64,000 nt of DNA from NCBI RefSeq assembly GCF_004341845.1, contig NZ_SLVB01000007.1, positions 62,001-126,000 of the forward strand, read 5' to 3'. The first letter of the stretch is position 1. Each line of letters starts with the position of its first letter. This document shows, piece by piece, positions 16,742 through 25,348 of this stretch. The notes below the pieces were generated by a model. That model saw only the letters and a program-made list of their open reading frames with translations, was not told the DNA's origin and ran no database searches. A program made the translations under genes and the position numbers. Origin of the DNA: Novosphingobium sp. PhB165. GTDB taxonomy: Bacteria; Pseudomonadota; Alphaproteobacteria; Sphingomonadales; Sphingomonadaceae.

Positions 16742-17515
16742 ATGTGCGTCAGAACCTGTACGCCAAAGCGCCTGCCGACGGCATCGATCGAACAAGCCAT
16801 CGCCACTGCCGTTGAGACCAACCCGCTCAACCATGCGCCCGTGGCTGCCGCGCGCCGCCTGATGCCGGGCCGTGCCTTGAACCGCGCATCCCTTTCCATT
16901 CTGACGGCCCGTAAGTGGCAGACCCATGGCGTCAAACTGACTGTCGGATTTCTCGACAGCCCACCGGCCGATCTGCGCAAACGCATCGTCGAACACATGA
17001 ATGCCTGGTCGGCGACTGCCAACGTCTGCTTTACCGAGACGAATGGCGAGGCCGATGTTCGGATCACCCGGGCAGGTGGACTCGATGGCGGATACTGGTC
17101 CTATCTCGGGACCGATATTCTGCTGATCGACCGCGACAAACCTACCATGAACCTGGAAGGTTTCACCATGAACACACCGGAATCCGAATTCGTTCGCGTT
17201 GTGCGGCACGAAACTGGACATACGCTCGGATTCCCTCACGAGCATATGCGATCCGATCTCGTCGATCTCATCGACCGGCAAAAGGCGATACGCTTCTACA
17301 TGGCAACCCAGGGTTGGAGCGAGCAGGAGGTGATCGCACAAGTCCTGACGCCGATCGAGGACGGTTCCATATTGGGCACGCCGCGCTCCGACACGAACTC
17401 GATCATGTGCTACCAGATTCCGGGCGGCCTCACGAAATCAGGCCAGCCAATTCTCGGTGGTGTCGATATCGATAAGCTCGACTATCAATTTGCGGCCAGC
17501 TGTTATCCGAAGTGA
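16742..17515 (+). CDS. Astacin-like metzincin zinc metalloprotease
   Basis: Zinc endopeptidase of 257 residues. The zinc signature HETGHTLGFPH occupies residues 156-166 (His156, Glu157, His160, His166) and is followed by E-H, giving HExxHxxGFxHE as in astacins. The Met-turn is SIMCY (Met222), and a catalytic-domain strand pair lies before it (ADVRITRAGG, GGYWSYLGTDIL). The usual astacin length of about 200 residues is contained in residues 55-257; the first 50 residues may be a short propeptide, and Cys2 or Cys6 could act as a cysteine switch (inference). No signal peptide is visible, unlike most secreted metzincins, so it may act inside or leave by a dedicated route. It closes the four-gene cassette. 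Confidence 0.88.
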   Translation: MCVRTCTPKRLPTASIEQAIATAVETNPLNHAPVAAARRLMPGRALNRASLSILTARKWQTHGVKLTVGFLDSPPADLRKRIVEHMNAWSATANVCFTETNGEADVRITRAGGLDGGYWSYLGTDILLIDRDKPTMNLEGFTMNTPESEFVRVVRHETGHTLGFPHEHMRSDLVDLIDRQKAIRFYMATQGWSEQEVIAQVLTPIEDGSILGTPRSDTNSIMCYQIPGGLTKSGQPILGGVDIDKLDYQFAASCYPK

Positions 17516-17724
17516 AACGCGATCTCGGCGTCAGTCGGAGGTCATTTCGACTTCCGACTGACCCGTTCGATTTTGCATGTCGCTCGGAGTCATGCAGCCA
17601 AATTGTACACGGGCTGCGCAGCAAGCGGCCCGCCTTCGTGTTGGAGATCACGGGCCGCACCGGAATGCGCTTCCCCACAACCGCAAAGAACGCAATCGCC
17701 AGAATGTGCAGCCCGATCAATGCT

Positions 17725-17892
17725 TCAAGGTACCCTTCTGCCTCGACCAAAGAAGTAGCCGAGAACCAGTATGACCACCGCGACCAGCAGAAAGAGCTTG
17801 GCAAGGCTGGCGGAAAGGCCTGCTACGCCGCCAAAGCCCAGAAGTGCCGCGATCAGTGCAACAACTGCAAAAATTATGGCCCAGCGAAACAT
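17725..17892 (-). CDS. DUF1328-family small membrane protein
   Basis: A 55-residue protein too short for most gene finders. It begins MFRWAIIFAVVALIAALLGF, then GGVAGLSASLAKLF and a second hydrophobic helix (LLVAVVILVLGYFFG), ending with a basic tail. This is the pattern of the DUF1328 (YtjA-like) family of two-helix inner-membrane proteins, which are common in alphaproteobacteria and often stress-induced. AGGAGAGC sits just before the ATG on the minus strand. Function unknown. It sits downstream of the metzincin cassette and in opposite orientation to it. Confidence 0.85.
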   Translation of the reverse strand: MFRWAIIFAVVALIAALLGFGGVAGLSASLAKLFLLVAVVILVLGYFFGRGRRVP

Positions 17893-18176
17893 GAGGGCTC
17901 TCCTTTATACAAAGGCTGCGTCGACTTTTTCGACCAGCTCTGTTCTAGAACTTCCGGGCTGTCCCTATGTTCCGGGAGACACTGCGAAGGCAGACTGCGG
18001 CAAGGAGCGTGAACTTTCACACTTCGTTGTCCTGAGCATCGATAGGCAAGTCGTTACGCACCGGCCGGCGTGCCCCGTCCCGATCGGACGGGAGGGCGAT
18101 GGGGTAGCAGATCAGATGGTACGCAGCGCCTTTTTCGACCCTTCCTCGACGGTCGGATGATAGAAGGGCATGTTAA

Positions 18177-18594
18177 AAGATCGGTGATGTTGTCAGTCGC
18201 GGTAGCATCCGCAACCGCTCAACCGTCATCCAGCAAAAGACCGGAAGACCCGTCCAGTTCGAGATCATGATGGAGGCCCGAAAGAGCTTGACGGCCTGGC
18301 TCGACAGGCGCGGTTGGAACGTAGACAACTTTGTTTTCCCGAGCCGTGTCGATTATCTCAGTCACCTAAACACGCGACAGTACGCACGCCATCGATGAAT
18401 GGGTTACTACGGTCGGCCTGGACAAGCGGGAATACGGCACGCACTCGATGCGACGTACAAAGGTCTCGCTCATTTACAAGGCCACCGGAAACCTGCGAGC
18501 GGTGCAGATCCTTCTCGGCCACAATAACATCGAGAACACGGTGCGTTATCCGATCCTTGAACCCTATGGCGCACATTCCCGGGCAACCAACTGA
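18177..18594 (+). pseudogene. Tyrosine-recombinase (phage-type integrase) remnant, frameshifted
   Basis: The frame from 18177 reads KIGDVVSRGSIRNRSTVIQQ, KTGRPVQFEI and WLDRRGWNVDNFVFPSRVDY and stops at 18396. A +1 frame then continues AIDEWVTTVGLDKREYGTHS followed by MRRTK, LLGHNNIENTVRY and stops at 18594. The catalytic HxxR (HSMR), LLGH and Tyr motifs are present, but box I with the first catalytic Arg is missing and the frameshift separates the halves. It is thus a relic of an integrase, and marks past mobile-element activity next to the metzincin cassette. Confidence 0.85.
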
Positions 18595-18658
18595 GGGCAT
18601 CGATCAAGCCACGGAACTTGCGGTAGGTGACGTCGTCTTTTTCCGCTAGCAGCAGGCT

Positions 18659-19198
18659 ATGAGCATCGTTCAGATCATACGAACTCGGGACTGCCCCGAA
18701 ATGCCATGGAAGAACGGTGGCGGAACGACCCGAGAAATCGCAGTCTTTCCGCCCGGCGCCGGCATGGACGACTTCCTCTGGCGGCTCAGCATGGCAAGAG
18801 TGGAGCATGGTGGCGCCTTCTCGACGTTCCTCGGGATCGATAGGACACTTGCGGTGTTGGAAGGCACCTTGCACCTTGAAGGCGACGGAGTGGATATCCG
18901 GCTTGATCCGCAGAGCGCACCCTTTCCCTTCGATGGCGGCGCACAGATATATGGAGAACCTGCGGGCGGTCCGGTGCTCGATCTCAATGCCATGACCCGG
19001 CGCGGCGGGTGTACCGTAAAGATGGCCCGCCGGGGTCCAGGCACAGTCATGGCAAGCTCAAGCGCTTCCTTCCTTGTCCTGCTGGAACCGCAGGATCTGG
19101 AGAGTTCGCCAATGGAAGCGCTGGACTGCGCCGTGTTCACTGGCAAGACCGTACTTGAGGGCAACGCGATACAAATTGATTTCATCAGCGAATGCTAG
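18659..19198 (+). CDS. HutD-family cupin protein
   Basis: 179 residues of the HutD/Ves family, cytoplasmic double-stranded beta-helix proteins often linked to histidine use, function not settled. The family signature PWKNGGGTTREIA is at residues 16-28, followed by FLWRLSMARVEHGGAFSTF and GIDRTLAVLEG. Other conserved positions (LNAMTRRG, FLVLLEP) are present and the length is normal. No hut genes are nearby. A shortened copy of this gene, lacking exactly 333 bp, lies at 26356-26480. Ribosome-binding site is weak (GCAGCAGG). Confidence 0.9.
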   Translation: MSIVQIIRTRDCPEMPWKNGGGTTREIAVFPPGAGMDDFLWRLSMARVEHGGAFSTFLGIDRTLAVLEGTLHLEGDGVDIRLDPQSAPFPFDGGAQIYGEPAGGPVLDLNAMTRRGGCTVKMARRGPGTVMASSSASFLVLLEPQDLESSPMEALDCAVFTGKTVLEGNAIQIDFISEC

Positions 19199-19285
19199 AA
19201 TTATTTTGGCAGAGTTTTGATTTTCGGAATTCCCTCGGCGTTGCATGCGTGATTCATGGAGAACCGGCTTTTAAGGAGGCGGGCG

Positions 19286-19380
19286 ATGGAAGAGAACTGG
19301 CAGGCAGATGAACTGATCGGCGGCAACAAGGCCTGACTGATCATCGACGATACGGCTTTGCCCAGCGCCGAAGGTTTCGA
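19286..19380 (+). pseudogene. IS701-like transposase fragment
   Basis: From ATG 19286, behind AAGGAGGCGGGCG, the frame reads MEENWQADELIGGNKA, a stop, then LIIDDTALPSAEGF. The string DELIGG..A.LIIDDTALP corresponds to the first catalytic Asp region of IS701-family transposases (usually followed by KKG). After about 19380 similarity ends. The in-frame stop and the loss of the rest show that it is inactive. The remaining sequence to 19515 shows no gene. Confidence 0.65.
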
Positions 19381-19515
19381 ATGGGCGCGTTGCCGCCCTA
19401 CCAATGCGATCGAGTACCTCTGTCGTTTTGGGCAGCAAGCGCGAGAAGGCGAAACCGAGTTGCCCGCCTTCCCGTGCACATGTGATCGAGACCGGCTGCT
19501 GTCACCTCAAGCCGC

Positions 19516-20853
19516 TCATATTGAATTTGACTGAGCGATTGCCTTCAAAACCTGGGCGCTTGGCTTGGGAGACCGTTTGAACGTGATCGGATCGACGCTG
19601 GCAAGGCCAAATGCGCCGTGGCCGATACCAGCGCCCCATTCGTAATTATCCATCAGCGTCCAATGGATATAGCCCTGTACAGGAACACCTTCGGCCATCG
19701 CATGGTGAAGCTCTCGCAACCCGTCGCGGATAAGGTTGGCGCGGATCGTGTCGTCGTCGGTTCCGACACCATGCTCGGTAACCAGGACGGGCTTGCCAGT
19801 CGCCTGATGGGCGTATCGTGCCGCTCCGGCCAGGGACGAGGCATATACTTCGGCGCCGCGGAAATTGCGCGGCGTACCTGCGGGCGCAGGCAGGCGTCCG
19901 TCCTTGCCCCACAGAATTCGTTCATAGTTCTGGATGGCGACGAAATCGTCGTCGCGCGCCACTGCCAGCCAATCTCCGTACAATTCGGCTCGCATCCGAT
20001 CACGGATAGAGTTCAAACCGACGGCCTGGTCATCGGCGATCGACAGCGTGAAGCCGACAGGTAGATCGGGGCGCACTGCCTTGATCGCGGCGCGCGCGCC
20101 TTTGTGGCCCTTGATCATTGCAGCGGTCAGTGCGGGGACATCCTCGGGTAATACGGTATTGGCCACGACATAGCGCGGCACGCCCGCCGCCTTTGCGGCC
20201 GCCCCCAAATTGGCGCGCAGTCCTCCCATGAACTGCGGGGGCAACACGAAGGGCAGAAGCCGGGGCAGGTTCGGTTCGTTCAAAGTCGTCGCGATTGCGA
20301 TCCCCGCTGCCAGATGCTTGGCCGCCCGATCGCAGAAGCGGGTGAACAGGTCGCTTGCGTCGGGATGCAACCATCCGCCCTGGGCCGCAAACCAGCGCGG
20401 GGTCGTATAGTGGTTGAAGGAAACGACCGGCGCAATACCGCGCTCCCGGCAGCCATCGATGATGGCCTTGTAATGATCGAGCATGGCGCGCGAGAACATT
20501 CCCGGCTCCGGCTCGATGCGCGGCCATTCAAGGCTGAAGCGAAAGGCATTCAGCCCCATACTCTTCACGAGGTCGAGATCGTCTCGCCAGAGTTCGAAGC
20601 TGTTGACTGCGTCTCCGGACGGCGCGCCGGTGATGGTGGGCTGCACGTTTTCGAGAAGCCATTGGTCGGAATTCGTGTTGTTACCCTCGATCTGGTGGCC
20701 GGCGGTGGCGGCGCCCCACAGGAAGCCGGAAGGGAAACTATCCGATACTGGCGAGGATCGCTTCTGCGCAGAAGCGGCGACCGCCTTTCCGGCAAGCATG
20801 GGCGCTGCGGCGAACGCGGCAGCGCCGGCAATGATTGAACGTCGGTCGATCAT
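19516..20853 (-). CDS. Exported GH1 beta-glucosidase-like enzyme
   Basis: Glycoside hydrolase family 1, 445 residues, retaining mechanism. Acid/base Glu is Glu193 in TLNEPN and nucleophile Glu360 in VTEHGVGTDD; the N-terminal FLWGAATAGHQIEGNN is the family start. The first 27 residues (MIDRRSIIAGAAAFAAAPML) are a twin-arginine-like signal, so the enzyme probably works in the periplasm. Likely a beta-glucosidase or beta-galactosidase; some GH1 enzymes with this layout act on other beta-glycosides, and substrate cannot be fixed from sequence. The next gene upstream (20924) runs in the same direction 70 bp away and the two may form an operon. Confidence 0.92.
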   Translation of the reverse strand: MIDRRSIIAGAAAFAAAPMLAGKAVAASAQKRSSPVSDSFPSGFLWGAATAGHQIEGNNTNSDQWLLENVQPTITGAPSGDAVNSFELWRDDLDLVKSMGLNAFRFSLEWPRIEPEPGMFSRAMLDHYKAIIDGCRERGIAPVVSFNHYTTPRWFAAQGGWLHPDASDLFTRFCDRAAKHLAAGIAIATTLNEPNLPRLLPFVLPPQFMGGLRANLGAAAKAAGVPRYVVANTVLPEDVPALTAAMIKGHKGARAAIKAVRPDLPVGFTLSIADDQAVGLNSIRDRMRAELYGDWLAVARDDDFVAIQNYERILWGKDGRLPAPAGTPRNFRGAEVYASSLAGAARYAHQATGKPVLVTEHGVGTDDDTIRANLIRDGLRELHHAMAEGVPVQGYIHWTLMDNYEWGAGIGHGAFGLASVDPITFKRSPKPSAQVLKAIAQSNSI

Positions 20854-20923
20854 CGGGAGTCCTTGGTGAAAAGGCGGGCGGGCATGCCCAGCCGTGAAAT
20901 CAGACAGGCATTTGTTCCGGAGC

Positions 20924-21937
20924 TTATGCGGCCGAATGAAGCCTGAAACGCGCCATCATGTCCCTGAATGTCAGCCCCGCATCGAGATAAGTGTAAACTC
21001 GCATAGGGCGCCCACCCGGACGCTCTGCATAGTTTCCGTTGTCGAGCAGCCTTGGAGTTGGCAGCAGCTTGTACCGGCTCGAGGTGGGGTCTGGTTGCAT
21101 TGGAGGAACCAGCGCGGTCAACGTAACCAGCGGGCTGTCACCCAGGACGTAGGCATCTGTCATGGCCACCGGCGGAACGCCCGGTATCTTGGCGAACATC
21201 TCTGGTATCGCATCGACCTTAGCCTTGAGATAGGCGCCGAGACGGCTCTGCGCCCCTAACTCTTCAAGTTCGGCCGTACTGAACAACATCTGGCTATAGG
21301 CGTCTGACGGCACCTGCCAGATCTCGATATCGGATTCGTTGAACAGCACTTGCGCCGCTACCGGATCGATCGAGAAATTGAATTCAGGCTCGCCCGGCTT
21401 GGCCGCGGGATTTCCAAAGCCGGCGTGAGTATTCCCGCCGATCCAGATCAATTTTATGCGCCGACCGATACGCGGCTCAGACAGCCAGGCGAGCGCGAGA
21501 TCGGTCAGCCCTGCACCGGCTGCATAGATCAACGGTTCCGTAACGTCGTCCCGCATGGCCTCGCGGACGATGGCTGCCGATGCCGTACTGGGTTTCCAGG
21601 ACGTGCGCGACTGGATCGGCGTTTCGGAACCGGCCATCACGTTGTACTTGCCAGCAAGATTCAGGATTTCGAGAACTTCGCCAACCCGCGATGCCGCATC
21701 CTGGGCATCGTGCCCGCTGCCGAATTTGGCGGGAAGGTGCGATCCGACGATAAGCGGAATCTTTACCGATGAGCACAGCACGTGGTGAGCAAGCTGGAAC
21801 AACCCATCCGGATCGCCGGCGAAGTCGTTGTCGAGGATCACTCGTGCCAAGGCAGGCTGTTTGCCTAAAGCAGTGAGGGGCACCGCCAAAGCACCTATGA
21901 GCGCCACCGTTGACCCGACGAATTTTCGACGACCCAT
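20924..21937 (-). CDS. Exported nucleoside-hydrolase-like protein
   Basis: Inosine-uridine preferring nucleoside hydrolase family, 337 residues from the ATG at 21937. It starts MGRRKFVGSTVALIGALAVP, a twin-arginine signal. The metal-binding motif DNDFAGDPDGLFQLAHH is the counterpart of DTDPGxDDA but with DFAGDPDG, so one Asp of the classic set is changed. Further conserved parts: LIYAAGAGLTDLALAW, NFSIDPVAAQVLFN and AMTDAYVL. The family hydrolyses N-ribosyl bonds with Ca; some members in glycan loci are of unknown substrate. A start at 21985 is also open but would shift the Tat motif inside. Upstream lies a candidate operator at 22001. Confidence 0.84.
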   Translation of the reverse strand: MGRRKFVGSTVALIGALAVPLTALGKQPALARVILDNDFAGDPDGLFQLAHHVLCSSVKIPLIVGSHLPAKFGSGHDAQDAASRVGEVLEILNLAGKYNVMAGSETPIQSRTSWKPSTASAAIVREAMRDDVTEPLIYAAGAGLTDLALAWLSEPRIGRRIKLIWIGGNTHAGFGNPAAKPGEPEFNFSIDPVAAQVLFNESDIEIWQVPSDAYSQMLFSTAELEELGAQSRLGAYLKAKVDAIPEMFAKIPGVPPVAMTDAYVLGDSPLVTLTALVPPMQPDPTSSRYKLLPTPRLLDNGNYAERPGGRPMRVYTYLDAGLTFRDMMARFRLHSAA

Positions 21938-22000
21938 AATATGGGGCAATGCACCTCTCCTGCTTATTTTCTCCAGTGCTGTCATCTATCCGAAGCATCA

Positions 22001-22022
22001 TGTAAAATATGTATTTTTTACA
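22001..22022. promoter_or_regulatory. Candidate operator TGTAAAA-N8-TTTTACA
   Basis: A 7-bp inverted repeat with 8-bp spacer in the AT-rich divergent region between the exported nucleoside hydrolase (minus) and the GH2 gene (plus). The spacing suits a dimeric helix-turn-helix regulator; which one is unknown. Confidence 0.5.
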
Positions 22023-22476
22023 CAACCATAGGAATAAACTATGGGCAGCTTGCCCCCCGCGGTGATGTGCCGATTGGCCGGGGCTATTTCGACAACGCGT
22101 AAGTCCGTGCCTTTGTGAACGGCCATGCGACAGGCGAAACCAACGCGAGGTTGTGCGACAATCCGACGCCGGCGGATCGCCCCCAAAATGCCAAACATAA
22201 TTCCGCCCGAACCAAAATCGAACGGCGGGTTTTAAGATTGGCGTAGGATGATCCTGACGGCAGCTCTGGGCGCTCAGCTGCCGAAGCAGGCCGCCCGAGC
22301 GGGAGCGTGGCGTTGCGACTGCCGCGCCGTTTGGTGGAGGAAGCATGCGTCCTGGCCAATCGTTTGTACCAATTTGTGGTTGCCTACTTCACATAATGGG
22401 CGATAGATCAAAAGAAGTCCGCTTGGCAGCGATATTGGCACCAAAAGAGGCCTGACCAATTTTCGGGGAGAAGAAG
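22023..22476. other. Divergent intergenic region before GH2 gene
   Basis: About 450 bp without a supportable gene. It presumably holds the promoter of the GH2 gene; GGGGAGAAGAAG just before ATG 22477 is its ribosome-binding site. Confidence 0.5.
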
Positions 22477-25137
22477 ATGTCGTTTCCTAGCCACACCAGG
22501 CGTGCGGCCCTGCTTGCGATGTGCTCTTTGTGCGTTCCCGGCGCTTTCGTGCCGTTGGCAGCGCGCGAGGTCGTTCCGCTCGGTTCGGATTGGTCCTTCC
22601 ACCTCGGCGATCTTCCTGCCGGCGCGGAGAGTGCAGATTTCGATGTTTCCGCATGGGACAAGGTTTCGCTGCCGCACAACTGGAACCGGATGGGCGGGAC
22701 TGCGAAGCGGCGGGAAGACTACCAGAACGTCAAGGGTAGCGGCTGGTACAGGCGCGGTTTCCCAACGCCGGACAAACTCGGGAACAGGCGCGTCTGGGTG
22801 CAATTCGATGCGGCCAGTGTCGTTGCCGATGTCTGGGTCAACGGCGTGCACCTCGGCCGCCATGCTGGCGCTTTTGCAGGCTTTCGGTTCGATGCGACGC
22901 CCGCTCTCAGGCCGAGCGGCGAGAACGTGCTGGTCGTTCGGGTCGACAACAGTTCTCCGCGGGAGAAGGGATCGCCGACGGCCGATGTGATCCCGATGAA
23001 CGGCGATTGGCCGATGTACGGCGGCCTCTATCGGCCGGCGTCGCTGATTGTGACCGCCCCCTTGCGCATTGCGATGGAGGACTTCGGTGGGCCAGGGATC
23101 TATGCGAGCACGACCGCACTGGAGAACGGCAAGGCAGGCCTGCGCGTTCTTACACGGCTTGAGAACGGCACCAAGAAAGCGGCTGCAGGCAAGCTCCAGA
23201 TCCGCGTGCTCGACCGGGATGGCAGGGTCGCTGCGGCGTCATTCGTGCCGTATCGCACTGCGGCCGCGGGCGAGCGGGCGGGCCGCAGCGAGGTCGCAAG
23301 CGAACTCGTCCTTGCCAGTCCGCACTTGTGGGACGGACTGCGCGACCCTTACCTCTATCGCGTAAACGTCCGCCTGCTCGATCATGCTGGGCGCGTGGTG
23401 GATGAAGTGGAGCAACCGCTCGGTATTCGCACCATGCGGATCGATCCGCAGAGCGGATTCTGGCTCAATGGCCGGCATATCGCGCTGCACGGTGTCTCCC
23501 GGCATCAGGACAGGCCGGGGAAAGGCTGGGCGATCACACCGGACGATATCGCGCAGGATACGGCGATGATCCGGGAAATCGGGGCCAATACGGTTCGCCT
23601 TGCGCACTACCAGCATGCCAACGAGACCTATCGGCAAATGGATGAGGCAGGCATGGTCGTCTGGGCGGAGATCCCGCTCGTCGATCGCTCGGCGTCCTGG
23701 TATTCGGAGACGACGACCGAAGCCTTCGCCGCCAATGCCGAGCAGCAACTGCGCGAACTGATCCGGCAGGAATACAACCATCCCTCGATCGCGGTCTGGT
23801 CGATCGCCAACGAGGTCAACCTGGAGGCGGCCAAGGGGCGGGGCGCTTCGAATGCCAGGCCTCTGCTTGAGCGTTTGCAGGCCGTTGTCCATGCGGAAGA
23901 TCCCTTGCGCCCTGCCACGCTGGCGGATTGCTGCGGCACCATCGCGGAAGAGAACAAGCCGGGGCTCGACAGCGTCGCGGGGATCACCGACGTGATCGGC
24001 TATAATCGCTATCACGGCTGGTACGGAAATACCGTCGATTTCCTGGGTCGCGATCTCGACCGGCTGCATGGCCGTTTTGCGCATCAGCCCATTTCGATCA
24101 GCGAGTACGGTGCAGGCGGCGCGCTGACCCAGCATACGGACGATCCGCTTGGCGGCCCGATCGCGGCTTTCGGGCGCCCTCATCCCGAGGAGTTCCAGAG
24201 CCACCTGCTGGAGGACAGCTGGAAGCAGATCGCCGCGCGGCCTTATGTCTGGGCGAGCTGGGTATGGAACATGTTCGATTTCTCGAACGAGCTGAGGCTC
24301 GAAGGCGATCTTACCGATACCAATGACAAGGGCCTGGTCACGTTCGACCGCAAGACCCGCAAGGATGCTTTCTATTTCTACAAGGCGAACTGGTCGCAGG
24401 AGCCAACCCTCTATCTGGCCGAACGGCGCCACAGCTCGCGTCCCTATCCGGTGGTCGAGGTGAAAGCCTATGCGAATACCGAAACGGCTCAGCTGAGCCT
24501 CAACGGCCGCTCGCTGGGGGAGGCGCGCTGCGAGGTCGGAATTTGCCGTTGGCCCGAGGTTACTCTGGACCCGGGCGAGAACCGGCTGGAGGCAACCGGA
24601 ATGCGCGACGGGAAGCGGATTTCGGACGCCATTACCTGGACTTTCGAGGGAAGGCCCGGCCTCTATCATATCCGGGCGGGCACTCTGGAGGAGCAGCGCG
24701 CACCCGATGGTGTGCTTTGGGGATCGGATGTGTTTTCAAAAGGCGGGGAGGCGCATTTCCGCGACCGTCCCTCGATGTCGCGCGGGGGAGAGCCGGGCCC
24801 GGTGCGGCCGGTGCTGGGCACACGGAACCAGGCGCCCTATGGCAGCTGGCGGGAGGGCGATTTCCGTTATGCGATCCCGGTGCCGAACGGGCGCTATACG
24901 GTCCGCATGCACTTCTTCGAACCGGACGAGAAGGCAGGCGTTGGTACGCGGCAGTTCCAGGTTCTGGCAGAAGGCCGCGAGGCGGCCCGCATCGACGTTC
25001 GCCGTGAAGCGAAGGCCGCCAGGACAGCGCTGACCCGCGAAATCGCGGTCAATGTCGCGGACGGCACACTCGATCTGGTGTTTCAGCCGATCAACGGTCC
25101 CGCAATCGTCTCGGGCATCGAAGTAATTCCGAAATGA
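22477..25137 (+). CDS. Exported GH2 beta-galactosidase with C-terminal malectin-like domain
   Basis: 886 residues: signal peptide (about 1-29), GH2 sugar-binding jelly roll (about 33-195, SLPHNWNRMGG), Ig-like domain (about 200-315), TIM barrel (about 320-610), a DUF4982-like domain, and a C-terminal beta-sandwich of malectin type (about 745-886). Acid/base Glu446 lies in WSIANEVN and nucleophile Glu543 in ISEYGAGG. Retaining exo-beta-galactosidase or related (beta-glucuronidase, beta-mannosidase) activity is expected; the family carries several specificities. It is the only plus-strand glycosidase of this block and faces the GH1 and nucleoside hydrolase genes. A terminator hairpin follows. 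Confidence 0.93.
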   Translation: MSFPSHTRRAALLAMCSLCVPGAFVPLAAREVVPLGSDWSFHLGDLPAGAESADFDVSAWDKVSLPHNWNRMGGTAKRREDYQNVKGSGWYRRGFPTPDKLGNRRVWVQFDAASVVADVWVNGVHLGRHAGAFAGFRFDATPALRPSGENVLVVRVDNSSPREKGSPTADVIPMNGDWPMYGGLYRPASLIVTAPLRIAMEDFGGPGIYASTTALENGKAGLRVLTRLENGTKKAAAGKLQIRVLDRDGRVAAASFVPYRTAAAGERAGRSEVASELVLASPHLWDGLRDPYLYRVNVRLLDHAGRVVDEVEQPLGIRTMRIDPQSGFWLNGRHIALHGVSRHQDRPGKGWAITPDDIAQDTAMIREIGANTVRLAHYQHANETYRQMDEAGMVVWAEIPLVDRSASWYSETTTEAFAANAEQQLRELIRQEYNHPSIAVWSIANEVNLEAAKGRGASNARPLLERLQAVVHAEDPLRPATLADCCGTIAEENKPGLDSVAGITDVIGYNRYHGWYGNTVDFLGRDLDRLHGRFAHQPISISEYGAGGALTQHTDDPLGGPIAAFGRPHPEEFQSHLLEDSWKQIAARPYVWASWVWNMFDFSNELRLEGDLTDTNDKGLVTFDRKTRKDAFYFYKANWSQEPTLYLAERRHSSRPYPVVEVKAYANTETAQLSLNGRSLGEARCEVGICRWPEVTLDPGENRLEATGMRDGKRISDAITWTFEGRPGLYHIRAGTLEEQRAPDGVLWGSDVFSKGGEAHFRDRPSMSRGGEPGPVRPVLGTRNQAPYGSWREGDFRYAIPVPNGRYTVRMHFFEPDEKAGVGTRQFQVLAEGREAARIDVRREAKAARTALTREIAVNVADGTLDLVFQPINGPAIVSGIEVIPK

Positions 25138-25144
25138 AAAAGGA

Positions 25145-25167
25145 GGCCGGTTCGCTTAGGACCGGCC
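25145..25167 (+). terminator. Hairpin after GH2 gene
   Basis: GGCCGGT and ACCGGCC pair across a nine-base loop, 8 bp after the GH2 stop. No T-run, so moderate support as a terminator. Confidence 0.55.
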
Positions 25168-25228
25168 CATGTCCGCCGAAGCTTCCGCCTCACCGGATAG
25201 TGCCGCGGCTCCGGGAGTGATGGTGATT

Positions 25229-25316
25229 GCGCTCAGGATGTCGCTGCCCAATGCGCCGCCGCCAATGGCATCGAAGGCGATCGTCGCGCCGGTCTCCCGG
25301 ATTGCAGCGGTGAGCT
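25229..25316 (-). pseudogene. Fragment of zinc-type (quinone oxidoreductase) dehydrogenase gene
   Basis: An 88-bp stretch matches 56518-56606 of the intact dehydrogenase gene with three mismatches that I can count (same orientation). On the minus strand it codes ELTAAIRETGATIAFDAIGG followed by GALGSDILSA, a piece of the Rossmann fold. Sequence on both sides is unrelated to that gene. A recent partial copy or a leftover of a deleted paralogue. Confidence 0.85.
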
Positions 25317-25348
25317 CTTGCGCAAATCGCGACTACTTCACCCTGACG

